Below are positions 54,602-64,000 of a DNA stretch of 64,000 nt, one piece after another. The translations under genes were made by a program, and so were the position numbers. The notes below the pieces were generated by a model. It was given only the letters and a program-made list of their open reading frames with translations. It was not told where the DNA came from and ran no database searches. Source of the DNA: Clarkia xantiana subsp. parviflora (Eukaryota > Streptophyta > Magnoliopsida > Myrtales > Onagraceae); contig JAPTYO010000004.1 in the NCBI GenBank assembly GCA_036873135.1, positions 34,009,105 through 34,073,104 of the forward strand, in the 5' to 3' direction. Within the stretch, counting starts at the first letter, position 1. The number at the start of each line of letters is the position of its first letter.

Positions 54602-55733
54602 GCTCCCACTAGCCGGAATGAGAGGGTGCTCGTTAATCTATATGGTTACGCAATAATATCAACATCTCAGTCTTCAGTCTTCGTCTCCGTCTCCGAATAG
54701 TTCATACGAGGCTTGCCGTGCGACCGGAGGACATGACAGGCATCGTGCTACACATCTATTAGGAGTATTGTAGCGCCCGCAGAACGTTGATTCCCTTTCA
54801 TGAACCAAACCTGTTTGAAATAAAACTATGTACCGCACTGTATCCTTGGTCAACTGTTAATTCTCCAATTGCCCAGTTTTCCACAAAGGAATACTTCTCC
54901 AGGGCATTCGTACAAGTGTTCACAACCTTCAACTAATATCCGGTTGGTGGCCACCTAGTGAACACGAGAGTCGGTAAATTAAAGGTGAACTTGACCATCC
55001 CCATCGCTTATACCCTTAGTCTGACTCAACCGGTTTCCAAGACGTGGTCACTTGGCCGTTTTCTTTGGCACTACGCTTGTACGCCAGGAAGCGAGCATTG
55101 AGCCAGACCTTAGGTATAAGTTCTGAGTCCATGAGGATACTTTGGATGCCTCTTCATAAGACATTCGGGATCAATCACACGCTCAAGGTGAAGAAGTATG
55201 CGCCCTTTGAATCACAAGGATTCTAGCTAGCACAACTGAGCATCACCCCGTGGTCGTATATGGCACGCGCAGTATGAAGCACGCGTCGATAACACACCTG
55301 GTAAAGCCAGGGATGGGATATGTCAATAATGCTATCGCAGAATCTCTCATCTGGCCTTGAATGTGATATAGTGATGGACAAAGTCCAACTCGGCGATTTA
55401 CAAAACGAAGATTAAGTCATGCTGTTAAGCGTGACAATGTTATCGTTTTTCTTAATCAGGTTTACCCCCTGATTCTTAGCCAATCTTGTTATGGTAGAGG
55501 TCCCTCTCTCCTTACAATATGACCGTGCCTGTGTGACGAGGTAAGGTTCACATTCGACATAATTTTGGTGGAAGAATTTTACTTCTTCCTACGACTTAGT
55601 TTATAGACCGTAAAATCCGATGTTGTTAATCATTATGACGTCGATAAATCATAAACTCAAATTGCAATTCTTTTATTCAATTGAAACATAATTTCAAATG
55701 TAAAAATGTTATCACTTTTACAAGCCACACATT
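54602..55733 (-). other. Copia B 3' untranslated region with polypurine tract
   Basis: Non-coding. It matches, inverted, the Copia A sequences at 53443-54034 and 63318-63851. The polypurine tract is at 54602-54612. Confidence 0.75.
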
Positions 55734-57220
55734 TTAAGCCTTACGTAATCCAAGCAGTTTTACGTGCTTTTCAAAAATTTCCCTACGTAACGGCTTAGTT
55801 AAAGGGTCTACGACCATATTGTCTGTAGGCAAGTACTCTAAAGCGATTATGTTGTCTTTCAGAACCGACCTAGCATAATTGTATTTCACATCAGTGTGTT
55901 TAGTCCAACTATGGTACTTTGGATTCTCAACTGCCGCAATGGCCGCCTGACTGTCGGAGTACACCTTCACAGGTTTACTCTTCTTGTCGGTGCCAATTAA
56001 TGCAGTAAGAAGCATTTTCAGCCAGACCGCTTCTTGTGCGTTTTTGGAGAGGGCAATGAATTCATATTCCATAGTGGAAAGCGCGACACAAGATTGCTTC
56101 TTGCTTACCCATGATATGGCAGCATTAGCAAGGAGGAAAACTCCTCCTGTGGTGGACTTACGATCATCCGGATCGCCACCGTGGTCGGCGTCACTATAAC
56201 CGGTCAATTCGAGCCGATCGCCCTCATAGCACAGAACGTAGTCGGCAGTACCTTTCAGATATCTGATAATTCGTTTTACGGCCTTTAGATGTTGATAACT
56301 AGGATCTGATTGAAATCTTGCTACTAGGCCCACAGCATAACAGATGTCTGGCCGAGTACAGAGCATGGCTACATTAGACTCCCTACCATGCTCAGATACT
56401 CTGCATTCTTCATCTGTTCACGCTCATGCTGGTTTTTCGGGCCATCACGCTTCGATAGCGCGCACTCGAACACAACCGGCGTATCCACGGGTTTAGCATC
56501 CAGCATTCTGAATATTTTCAACAGTTTGTTGATATATGATTCCTGAGATAGACATAATCTCCGGGCGGCACAGTCTCGGGCAAATTTGATGCCTAAGATG
56601 TACGTGGCCTCTCCCATGTCTTTCATCTCGAATGCTGATGCTAACCAGGACTTTGATTTATTCATGAAACTCATATCGTTCGCAGCAATGAGTATATCAT
56701 CCATGTATAGTGTTATGATGACATACTTAGACCCGGAGGTCTTAGTGTATACGTAGGGATCCTTGTGAAGATTCACGAATCCGTTTCCAACGATTTCCTC
56801 GTGGAATCTGCGATACCATTGCCGAGACGATTGTTTAAGACCGTATATAGATCTTTGGAGTTTTCAAACTTTGTGTTCTTTGCCAAGAGTAATGAAACTC
56901 TCCGGCTGCTCCATATAGATCTCTTTATGCTTATTCAAAAGCATTGTTGTTTTTAGGCTCCGGATCTCCAGTTTTACTTGGAGAGGTTTGGTCTTAATGT
57001 CCATTTGATGCATGCTCGAGTTCGAGACTTGCAGTCATGGGCAAGGACGGCCCTGACTATGGTGTAACGCATAGTCGGTGAGTCCGTCTTTATCAAAGTT
57101 CACTCCGTGAATTTGGGTATATCCTCTCGCAATTATTCGAGTTTTGCACAACTCGAAATTTCCACCAGAAGTGAATTCTAATATTTCACCTTCTAGTTCT
57201 GTGGTTAACAAATAAATCAA
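55734..57220 (-). pseudogene. Copia B reverse transcriptase and RNase H
   Basis: RT opens with CKTRIIARGYTQIHGVNFDK; the middle is frameshifted but SIYGL..SSRQWYRRFHEEI is readable. The catalytic motif is LYMDDILIAANDMSF (Tyr-Met-Asp-Asp). AFEMKDMGEATYILGIKFAR and MLCTRPDICYAVGLVARFQS follow, with one stop between 56369 and 56366. RNase H is intact in one 210-aa frame: YSDADHGGDPDDRKSTTGG, ALSTMEYEFIALSKNAQEAV, VYSDSQAAIAAVENPKYHSW, and DPLTKPLRREIFEKHVKLLG at the end. Confidence 0.9.
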
Positions 57221-58924
57221 CTAAAGACTAAACTGAATTAGTTCTTATTTAGGCAATTTCATCCTCCATTGTTTTCCTCCATTCCCTCGTTTTGAGGTCC
57301 TTCCTTTGCTTGCTGAACTGTCACTGGTTAAAGAACGAACATCAAGATGTTTAACACATCCCGTTTGATGGGATACTTCTCGAAAGAAGTTCATTGCCTT
57401 GGACTATGTCTAGGCACGTTAATCCCATGTTTTAGTCTGATCGTTACTCCCACTCGGAATAATGCTTCTTACTCCCACTGGGAACAATGGTGGTGGTTGA
57501 ACTTACTTGGAATATCCTCTCGGTCTTGGGATTCTACCTCCGAGATGTATTCCTCGATCACTAGGATCTGGAACCAAGTTGGTTGTTCCACTCCTACTAA
57601 GAAAAATGGGTAGTTGAAATAGTTCATTATCATGACTATCAGGTCCGACTTGATTCGCATTTTGAAATTTAGTGATGATTATGTGTGAGGGGAAGTGAGC
57701 CCTCTCTCTGGATTTATTATGAAGACGTTTCCATCATCATTTACCTAACCAATCATCAATTCTCCCACCTTTGAATCTCCATCAACCATCTGTTAACTTA
57801 ATCAGTACTAGCTTGTTCGTTCTGCAAAGCGTTGGAAATCCATCCTCAAACCTTTATAATGTGCCATGTTTGACCACGAAACCATTGTTTCAAGCTAATT
57901 TTAAAACTCGTATTCTCCGAGAGTAGTGCGTACTCTTAATAAACACCCGTTTTAATGTGCAAGTTAATGCGTCTTTTTGATAAGGTTTTACCCGAATCAT
58001 TCATTAGCTTTTATGGTAACGGGTTAACCGATTTTGTCAGAACGTAGTGTTTTACATTAATGTGAGTTAAATTAATCTCATCTGGCATGAACAATTAATG
58101 TGCAACTCTAACATTATGTAATTCTGAACTATGTTTCTTGAAGTGTTTAATGAATGCTTTTAGCCAAACTCTTCGTTCAAGGCTAATGGTGGGAGAGTCG
58201 TTTTACCGACTACTTCTTTTCGTTTATTTAAGTCATCATAGATTTATCTATCTTATGGACCATGCATTTAAGTTGTCGCTTTTAATGCCATGGTTGATAT
58301 TCTAATTAGATTGTAGTAGCTGGAAGGCTTACATAAAATCTAAGTAGTTATCAATGAGCTATATCTGAAGAATTACAAATGAAAATTCCGCATTCACAAA
58401 AATACTTGATTATTAAATTCGTATTCTAAAACGATGTGTCCCGTCTTTCGAGGTGACATGCGCCTCGCGCATACCCGGTTAAAAACCGTGGTTTTGAGAA
58501 TCGTTTTAGTCTCCAAATTTAAAAGCAAGATCGGTTTTAAACATGCACATTATTTGGGATATAAACTATAATGGAGTACTTTAACAAATAAGGATGCTTG
58601 AGCAATGTGTTGAATAGCGTGAATATGATAAAAACGAACGATGATAAATTCAATACTTAATTCAAGTATTAGTAAATACTCGGAAAATAATGTGTTCCAC
58701 CAAGAAACTTATTTAAGAGTATTTTCAAACAGAAATAAAAGTAGAAGTTTTTAGCAAATCTAAAGATAAAGAATCTCTCATTCCATCTTTATTCTTCTGG
58801 GGCATCGTCGATTAGGTCGTTGCTTCTGTTTCTCGGTTCTGTAATTCAAAAGAAAATGAATTACTCTCGAGTGATTAAAAGCAAAAGGGAATGAATGATT
58901 TTCATCATCTTTTCTCTTTACGTA
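57221..58924 (-). other. Non-coding spacer of Copia B where protease and integrase should be
   Basis: About 1.7 kb with no protease or integrase motif. It shares with the Copia A spacer the cactcggaataatgcttctt-type repeats (57448 area), the tgtcccgtctttcgaggtg/cgcctcgcgc block (58437 area) and the overall order. The deletion is therefore ancestral to both copies. Confidence 0.7.
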
Positions 58925-59778
58925 CCTTAGGAGGATTAGTGCAAGCATTAGCCAGGTGTCCTTTCATACCACACCTGAAACCGTTCGAGTTTCCTCTTTA
59001 CGTGTCTGCTTTGCTTGCTTTTTCTTACTACCAGATTGTTTGCGTTTAAACTTCTTGTGGGATTTGTTCGCAACAAACTTCTCAATTTTGTTCTGAGAGA
59101 TTTTTCCCTTTCTCTTGCGCTTCCCCTTTTGTTCGGTTGGAGCGGAGGATGCAATATGCATTTCAGATCTAGACTTTTCAGCCTTGAGTCTATCTTCCTC
59201 CAGCTCAAGATGAACTTGTACCTTCTTGAGAGTATCGAGATGGGTAGCATGGGTAAGGCTCATTTTCATGATATACCAAGAGTCGGGTAAAGAACGATCA
59301 TGTAGTTGATTTTTTGTTCCTCAGACAGGTTTTCACCTGCTTCCTTGAACTCAGCGATCAAGTTACACATATGCATAATATGATCTTTTATCGTATTCTT
59401 GGGATTCTTCTTATAGGTGTCAAGAGTGATGTTTAACGCTCTCTTTTGGGCAATGGTGTCGACACCAAATGTTGCCTTAAGACCATCCCATAGGTCCTTG
59501 GCAGTCCCCAAGTGGTCAAACCTATAGAGAATCTCGTCTTCCAGCATAGAGAGCAAGGTGGAACGAACATCATGATCCTTGACATCCCATTCATCATAGA
59601 ACATCTTTTGCTCATCTGTGAGGTCTCCCTCAGGCCTAATTCGTTTTGTGGTCAAATGCTCCAGACCTCTTATTTCAGAGATTATCATCTTAACTGGTTT
59701 ATTCCATATTTTATAATTACCGCTATTCAATCTTATTCCCTTATTCATCTGGGAAATGACATTGCTAGTTGCAGCCAT
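58925..59778 (-). pseudogene. Copia B gag
   Basis: It starts MAATSNVISQMNKGIRLNSG and reads without interruption through AKDLWDGLKATFGVDTIAQK to LYPTLGIS. A frameshift near 59267 moves to the frame with MKMSLTHATHLDTLKKVQVH. A second shift restores FRCGMKGHLANACTNPPK, a zinc knuckle that has lost its first Cys. Confidence 0.88.
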
Positions 59779-59933
59779 CTATATTAACACATTGACAATA
59801 ATGCAAAGTTTAGGAAGAGAACAACATTTTGACAGAATTGCAAACATCAGATTATCTATTATGATGGAATACGACGAATAATGATTCTTCAGTCACTTAA
59901 CCAAACCAACCTTCAGTAAACCGAGGAAGGGGT

Positions 59934-60664
59934 TGTTGCGTCCTGGATGAACTGGGTCGTGGGGATGCGTCTGTTCGTATGGATAGCGGGTTTTCGGGCT
60001 GTAACCCTTTCGTCTAAAAGAGGTTTGTGCCACTGACGAGTGTTCGGTTGAGTCCCGGAAAGGTCTGTGTCACAAAGAGCGGTTGTGTCTCAAGCGGTGT
60101 CTGAGTCTCAAAAAGGCGGTAGTCTGTGCACAAGTCTGGACGTTTGGGGCGTCGATTCCTACACAAAGGACCGATGCTAGCACGGAGAGGGGGGGGGGGG
60201 GGGTGGTGCTAGCGGAGCCCTCTCCGATGCTTAAGTCACTATAAGGGAAAAAGGGTAATTCTAGAGAGAGAAAGTATTTCTAGAGAGAAATCAGAGCTCA
60301 AAATACCAAAGTTGGGCAAATGAGAGGATGTGTGAAAATGGGTGGCCAAGGTCTCCTATTTATAGGCTTCCTTGAGACCGGACCCGGTTTTAAAGCGGTT
60401 TGATGACGGTCCAAAAGCAAGCGGTAACCGTCATCATCATTGGTAATATGCGAACTTGACTTCTCTTCATGTAACGGTAATCGCGTAAACGGTAATCGCG
60501 CAATACCCGTAGTGCAATCCGGAGGTCCGGTCCGGATGCGCGTAAATGCACTTCCGGACCGTTTTTACCCCCCGGGAGACGTTTTTCAAGTTGTGATGTG
60601 ATTTTCGGCGTGTTTGCGAGGCCCGAAATATAAATACGAACCCGAATTGGACACATATCCATCA
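59934..60664 (-). repeat. Solo LTR of the Tat family inside Copia B
   Basis: 731 bp. It opens TGTTGCGTCCTGGATGAACTGGG and ends catatccatca, like the Tat LTRs at 35617 and 45521, with the same G run (15 here) between gctagcac and gtgctagc and the same ttatttcggg/cccgaattgg end block. It has no minisatellite expansion. The flanks ggggt and ggggg are a near-match TSD. No internal region is present, so it is a solo LTR left by recombination. Confidence 0.85.
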
Positions 60665-62019
60665 GGGGGTGTCGTTAAAGAATTCACACTATTGTCGTTT
60701 TCAATCTCATAGATCAGTCTTTTGAAAACGGTTATTCTATCGCAAATTACCGGAACGGGAATTTTCAAATAAGCATACCCGATCTTGGCTTTCCCAAGGC
60801 CCTTATAATTTTTTAAAATTATCCGATAATTTACGCATGCATATTTATAATTCTACTACATTTAGCAAATCATCATACCATGCCATAAATATCGAACACA
60901 ACATGCTTACGCGTCATGCGTCTAATGTTCCTAGCATATATAATTCTACGTAAAGTAAACTATCACACGTGTTCTATCATGAACATCTTAGCACACGCGT
61001 CAAAACATGCAACATCCGCACACATCATGCATAATTGGCGACTGGAATTTTCGGTTTAAAAAAACGCTTTGAAAATATTAGGGGTTGTTTTGAAATTCAT
61101 GCTTACAGTCAATCATGTGAATTTCTAGACATGGATTCTAGGCACTTTCAATCAGCATAGCATGTCTATCCTATTGCGCAAACCATATATTTAAATCCCA
61201 GAGCTCAATGCTCGCAATAAATATCCAGATAGTTTGACTAAGTTAAGACGACAGTTCTAATTGTACAAAATATATGATGCAGAAAGTAAACAATTGCAAA
61301 TCAGCCCACTAATTTAATCCAACCCAAAAAACATGCAAGTCCCAGATTCATCCCCATAATCGAAACCAGGCATTAGGGTTTTGATTGAAACTGTGTATTA
61401 AAACACAAACCCTAAGAGCACTGTTTAGGCTAATTTTAAAGTTCGAAAACATTTTGGATTTAAAATTTGAAATCCTATTTTATTGAACAATTTAAAATTT
61501 ACGAAAATTTTAAAGAGGTTCGGTCCAAATTTTAAAATTCGGTTCAACTCGTTCTTATTTTTTAAAATTTCGATTTGGTCCGAAACGGTTCAATAAAATA
61601 AGATAGTGGTTCGGTTTATCACTCAAAACCGGTTAGGTTAGGTTCAATTTAGTTACTATGGTCCGACCCGACTCGATTAAGAAGACCCGGATAGGTTTAT
61701 CCCGATCCGGTTTAGCAATTGGCCCGGCCCATGAACCCTAGAGTTCGGCCGAAATAATTCTTTAGGCTAAGTAGAGTTTTAAAATCCACCATAAAACTTA
61801 ACTTAGCCATCAAGAATTATTAATTATATAAAATATTTTCCAATAATGCTTATATATATATAAAAATTCGGCATATGTAAATAATTATATATATATATAT
61901 ATATTGTCAAGATTCTATCTTTGAGATGTAAATCAATCAACAATATAAATATATATTAATATACAATTTTGGCCGAATTATATATATATATATATATATA
62001 AATTTGGTACTTATATATA

Positions 62020-62055
<36 letters not shown>

Positions 62056-62752
62056 TTGTCAAGATTTTATCTTTAAGATATAAATCAATCAGCAATATAA
62101 ATATATATATTAATATATTTTCAGCCGAATTATATATATATATAAAATATTGTCGAATATATCTTTTAGGGATTAAAATATGTAGACAATATATCTTCTT
62201 AATTGTTTAATAGTAACTAAATCTATCAATATATATATTAACCCTATTTTAATCCATATATTGATAGTTAATATCTTTTACAATATTATATTAGAACCTA
62301 TCATTATTTCCAACTTCTAGATATAGTTACCTATTAATAAAATTTAAAAATGGCAACCTATATCTATTATATATTGTGCCGAATTTTTAATTGCTTGGTG
62401 GCCAAGAAAATTAATTTTTTTACCTAAAACACCCCTAGGAATTTTCGACACTAACAAGAAAATTGGAAAAGTTGTCAAATTTTAAGATCAAACTCTAACT
62501 TGATCATGAATCCAAAACATGTTCTTGATAAAACTCATGGTGTTCTTGAAGATCATGAACATCAAACTTAAATTGATCATGTAAAATTCGGTTTTGATCT
62601 AGAAAAACTTGTAAATTTGAAAATTTTAAGTTTTTAAAGATCAAACACATGAAATCTACTTAAAAATTTCAGATTCTTCATGGTGTTCATGAACATAAAA
62701 AATCGGTTTTATGAACATCAGTTTATCAAAATTTTAAGAACTCCTAACCTGG
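60665..62752 (-). other. Copia B leader
   Basis: About 2 kb, non-coding, AT-rich. TA runs at 61890-62050 and three diverged copies of a tcaatcaacaatataaatat / gtcaagattttatcttta block (61905, 62045 and a partial one near 62140). ORFs here (for example 62004-62210) are Ile/Tyr composition artefacts. Confidence 0.75.
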
Positions 62753-62763
62753 CTCTGATACCA
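62753..62763 (-). other. PBS of Copia B (iMet type)
   Basis: The minus strand reads tggtatcagag one base after the 5' LTR. Confidence 0.9.
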
Positions 62764-62764
62764 C

Positions 62765-63312
62765 TGTTGGATTACGGGGACGTAATACTACGGAATGCTA
62801 AACGTGTACTAGTAAGAAATCTAATCTACGCAGCGGAATTAGTACACATACCTTTTAGCTTTCATGCCAAAGAACGATGTGAAGGGAGTTCTGATCCTCC
62901 GGTCGGAACAACGTGCAATTTCTTTGTTAGAAGAAGTTCAACGCGATGTAGCTCCACAACAAGACCTCTGATTGATTCTTCAACGGAGATGGAACCTCAG
63001 ACCAGATGTGATGGTGCTGAAATTTAACTAAGGGAAACAAGTGTTCTCAATGGAGATCATTGTTAATAAACCCTTAGCAGACACCCCTATATATAGTATT
63101 GGTGGAGTTGCCAAAACGCAACTCCAACCAATGTGGTATAGGGTGGCCGGCCGAATTGCATGTATAAGAGGGAGGCCCAATTTTGGGCCTCCCTTGTCAA
63201 TTACTAATTGGATTTGGCCCAATTAGCCCAGATTGACAATTACCTAATTAACTTTGGTAATTCCCTTAATTAACGGGCTCCTATTACGACGCCACGTTAC
63301 CATATGCTAACA
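62765..63312 (-). repeat. 5' LTR of Copia B
   Basis: 548 bp; matches 54040-54601. The minus strand carries a TATA-like tatatatag near 63088-63096. The 115-aa plus ORF 62680-63027 and the similar part of 53823-54302 are the antisense strand of the same LTR. Confidence 0.92.
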
Positions 63313-63317
63313 TCCTC

Positions 63318-63851
63318 ACGGACCGAGAACTCATATCTAAGGTCAGGCTCAATGCTCGCTTCCCGGCGTACGAGCGTAGTGCTGAACAAAAAGGCCCGGT
63401 GACCACGTCTTTGGAAACCGGTTGGGTCTGACTAAGGATATGAGCAATGGGGATGGTCAAGTTCACCTGTAATTCACAGACTCTTGTATTCACTAGGTGG
63501 CCACCAACCGGATATTAGTTGAAGGTAATGAATACTTGTACGAATGCCTTGAAAAAATGTTCCTATGTGGAAACTAGGAAAATGGAGAATTATAAGTTGA
63601 CCTAGGATACATCGCGGTACAATATAAATGTTTTTATAACAGGTTGATTGGAGAAAAGGGAATCAACGTTCCGCGGGCGCTACAATACTCCTAACAGATG
63701 AGTAGCACGATGCCCGTCGTATCCGCTGGTCGCACGGCAAACCTCGTATGAACTATTTGGAAGCAAGGAGCAGATCAAAGGAGAGAAATGTTGATGCAGA
63801 TTTGGACGACAATACATTAACAGGCACCCTCCCATTCCGGCGAGTGGGAGC
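63318..63851 (+). other. Copia A 3' region, part 2, with polypurine tract
   Basis: Resumes Copia A after the Copia B insertion. It contains ggtggccaccaaccggat, which also occurs inverted in the Copia B 3' region. It ends in the polypurine tract cgagtgggagc (63841-63851). Confidence 0.8.
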
Positions 63852-64000
63852 TGTATGCATATGGTAATGGACGCCGTAATTGGTAGCCCATAATATGTAT
63901 AGTTTACCTAATGAACTTGGGTATATGTCACATTAGGGTAATTGGGCTAGACCCAAATCCCAATTGACATGGGATGCCCAAAATTGGGCCTCCCCAAATA
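63852..64000 (+). repeat. 3' LTR of Copia A, first 149 bp
   Basis: Starts TGTATGCATATGGTAATGG. It matches the 5' LTR at 34652 from tatgtatagtttacc onward. It is cut by the window end. Confidence 0.85.

Larger units (their letters stand above)
54040..63312 (-). mobile_element. Copia element B, same family as A, inserted in A (minus strand)
   Basis: 9273 bp with a perfect 5-bp TSD, tcctc (54035-54039 and 63313-63317). LTRs at both ends, PBS at 62753-62763, polypurine tract gtgggagc on the minus strand at 54602-54612. Gag, spacer, RT-RNaseH and leader all match Copia A in order. A Tat-family solo LTR is inserted at 59934-60664. Confidence 0.94.
34652..64000 (+). mobile_element. Copia element A with nested insertions (runs off the window)
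   Basis: Evidence for one element: a 5' LTR and PBS at 34652-35224, gag at 49336-50208, RT-RNaseH at about 52100-53442, a 3' region that continues across Copia B (54035 to 63318), then a polypurine tract and the start of the 3' LTR at 63852. Inserted into it are a Tat-like Gypsy (35617-46343), a Helitron-like element (46541-47799) and Copia B (54040-63312), each with consistent edges. Without the insertions the element is about 8 kb in this window. Confidence 0.85.

Noticed and set aside
62004..62210. Ile/Tyr-rich ORFs in TA-rich DNA (also 6234-6425 and 4971-5252)
   Set aside because: Composition artefacts of TA microsatellites.
1..64000. tRNA, rRNA or riboswitch genes
   Set aside because: No cloverleaf, B-box arrangement or rRNA-like sequence was recognised by eye; only primer-binding sites complementary to tRNA ends were found.

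Overview
This 64 kb window looks like a repeat-dense, gene-poor piece of a flowering-plant nuclear genome, probably a eudicot. The evidence is plant-type Copia and Gypsy (Tat-like) LTR retrotransposons, a LINE, foldback MULE elements with 9-bp target-site duplications (TSDs), hAT elements with 8-bp TSDs, Helitron-like termini, AT microsatellites, and decayed exons of the DNA-repair gene RAD50. I see no intact host gene, no bacterial-type operon and no tRNA or rRNA gene. Nearly every coding stretch is a damaged transposon ORF.

Layout: 1-460 is a GC-rich block with a GA microsatellite. 461-1476 is a foldback MULE holding a 155-bp element. 1500-2900 is a minus-strand Copia start (LTR, PBS, gag) cut by another LTR. 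3046-4031 is a foldback MULE with a second MULE nested inside. 4132-5812 is LTR-like. 6698-7776 is a hAT element with a nested hAT-like element, and 7932-8734 is a foldback MULE. 8819-14467 is a whole Copia (TSD tgttc) with broken gag-pol. 15110-15383 is a small hAT element. About 16971-21435 holds two adjacent Helitron-like units on the minus strand.

21696-29598 carries five exons of a dead RAD50 gene (minus strand). They are split by a 748-bp palindromic MULE, a minus LTR element with a 4 kb non-coding interior, and a 5'-truncated LINE. 29718-33490 is a rearranged Copia with an inverted duplication. A 157-bp element related to the one at 597-751 follows.

From 34652 to the window end is one nested structure. 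Copia A (plus) carries three insertions: a 10.7 kb Tat-like Gypsy (35617-46343, TSD gtaac), a Helitron-like element (46541-47799) that itself holds a MULE (47106-47702, TSD ttatattta), and Copia B (54040-63312, minus, TSD tcctc), which belongs to the same family as Copia A. Copia B in turn holds a solo LTR of the Tat family.

Two structures stand out. Copia A and Copia B both have gag joined to RT-RNaseH through a long non-coding spacer, with no protease or integrase, as expected of a lineage moved in trans. The Tat-like element encodes gag, then protease, then a second gag-like segment where RT should be, and its long 3' untranslated region contains three tandem-repeat arrays (36, 171 and 66 bp). 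All calls rest on reading the sequence; no database search was run.
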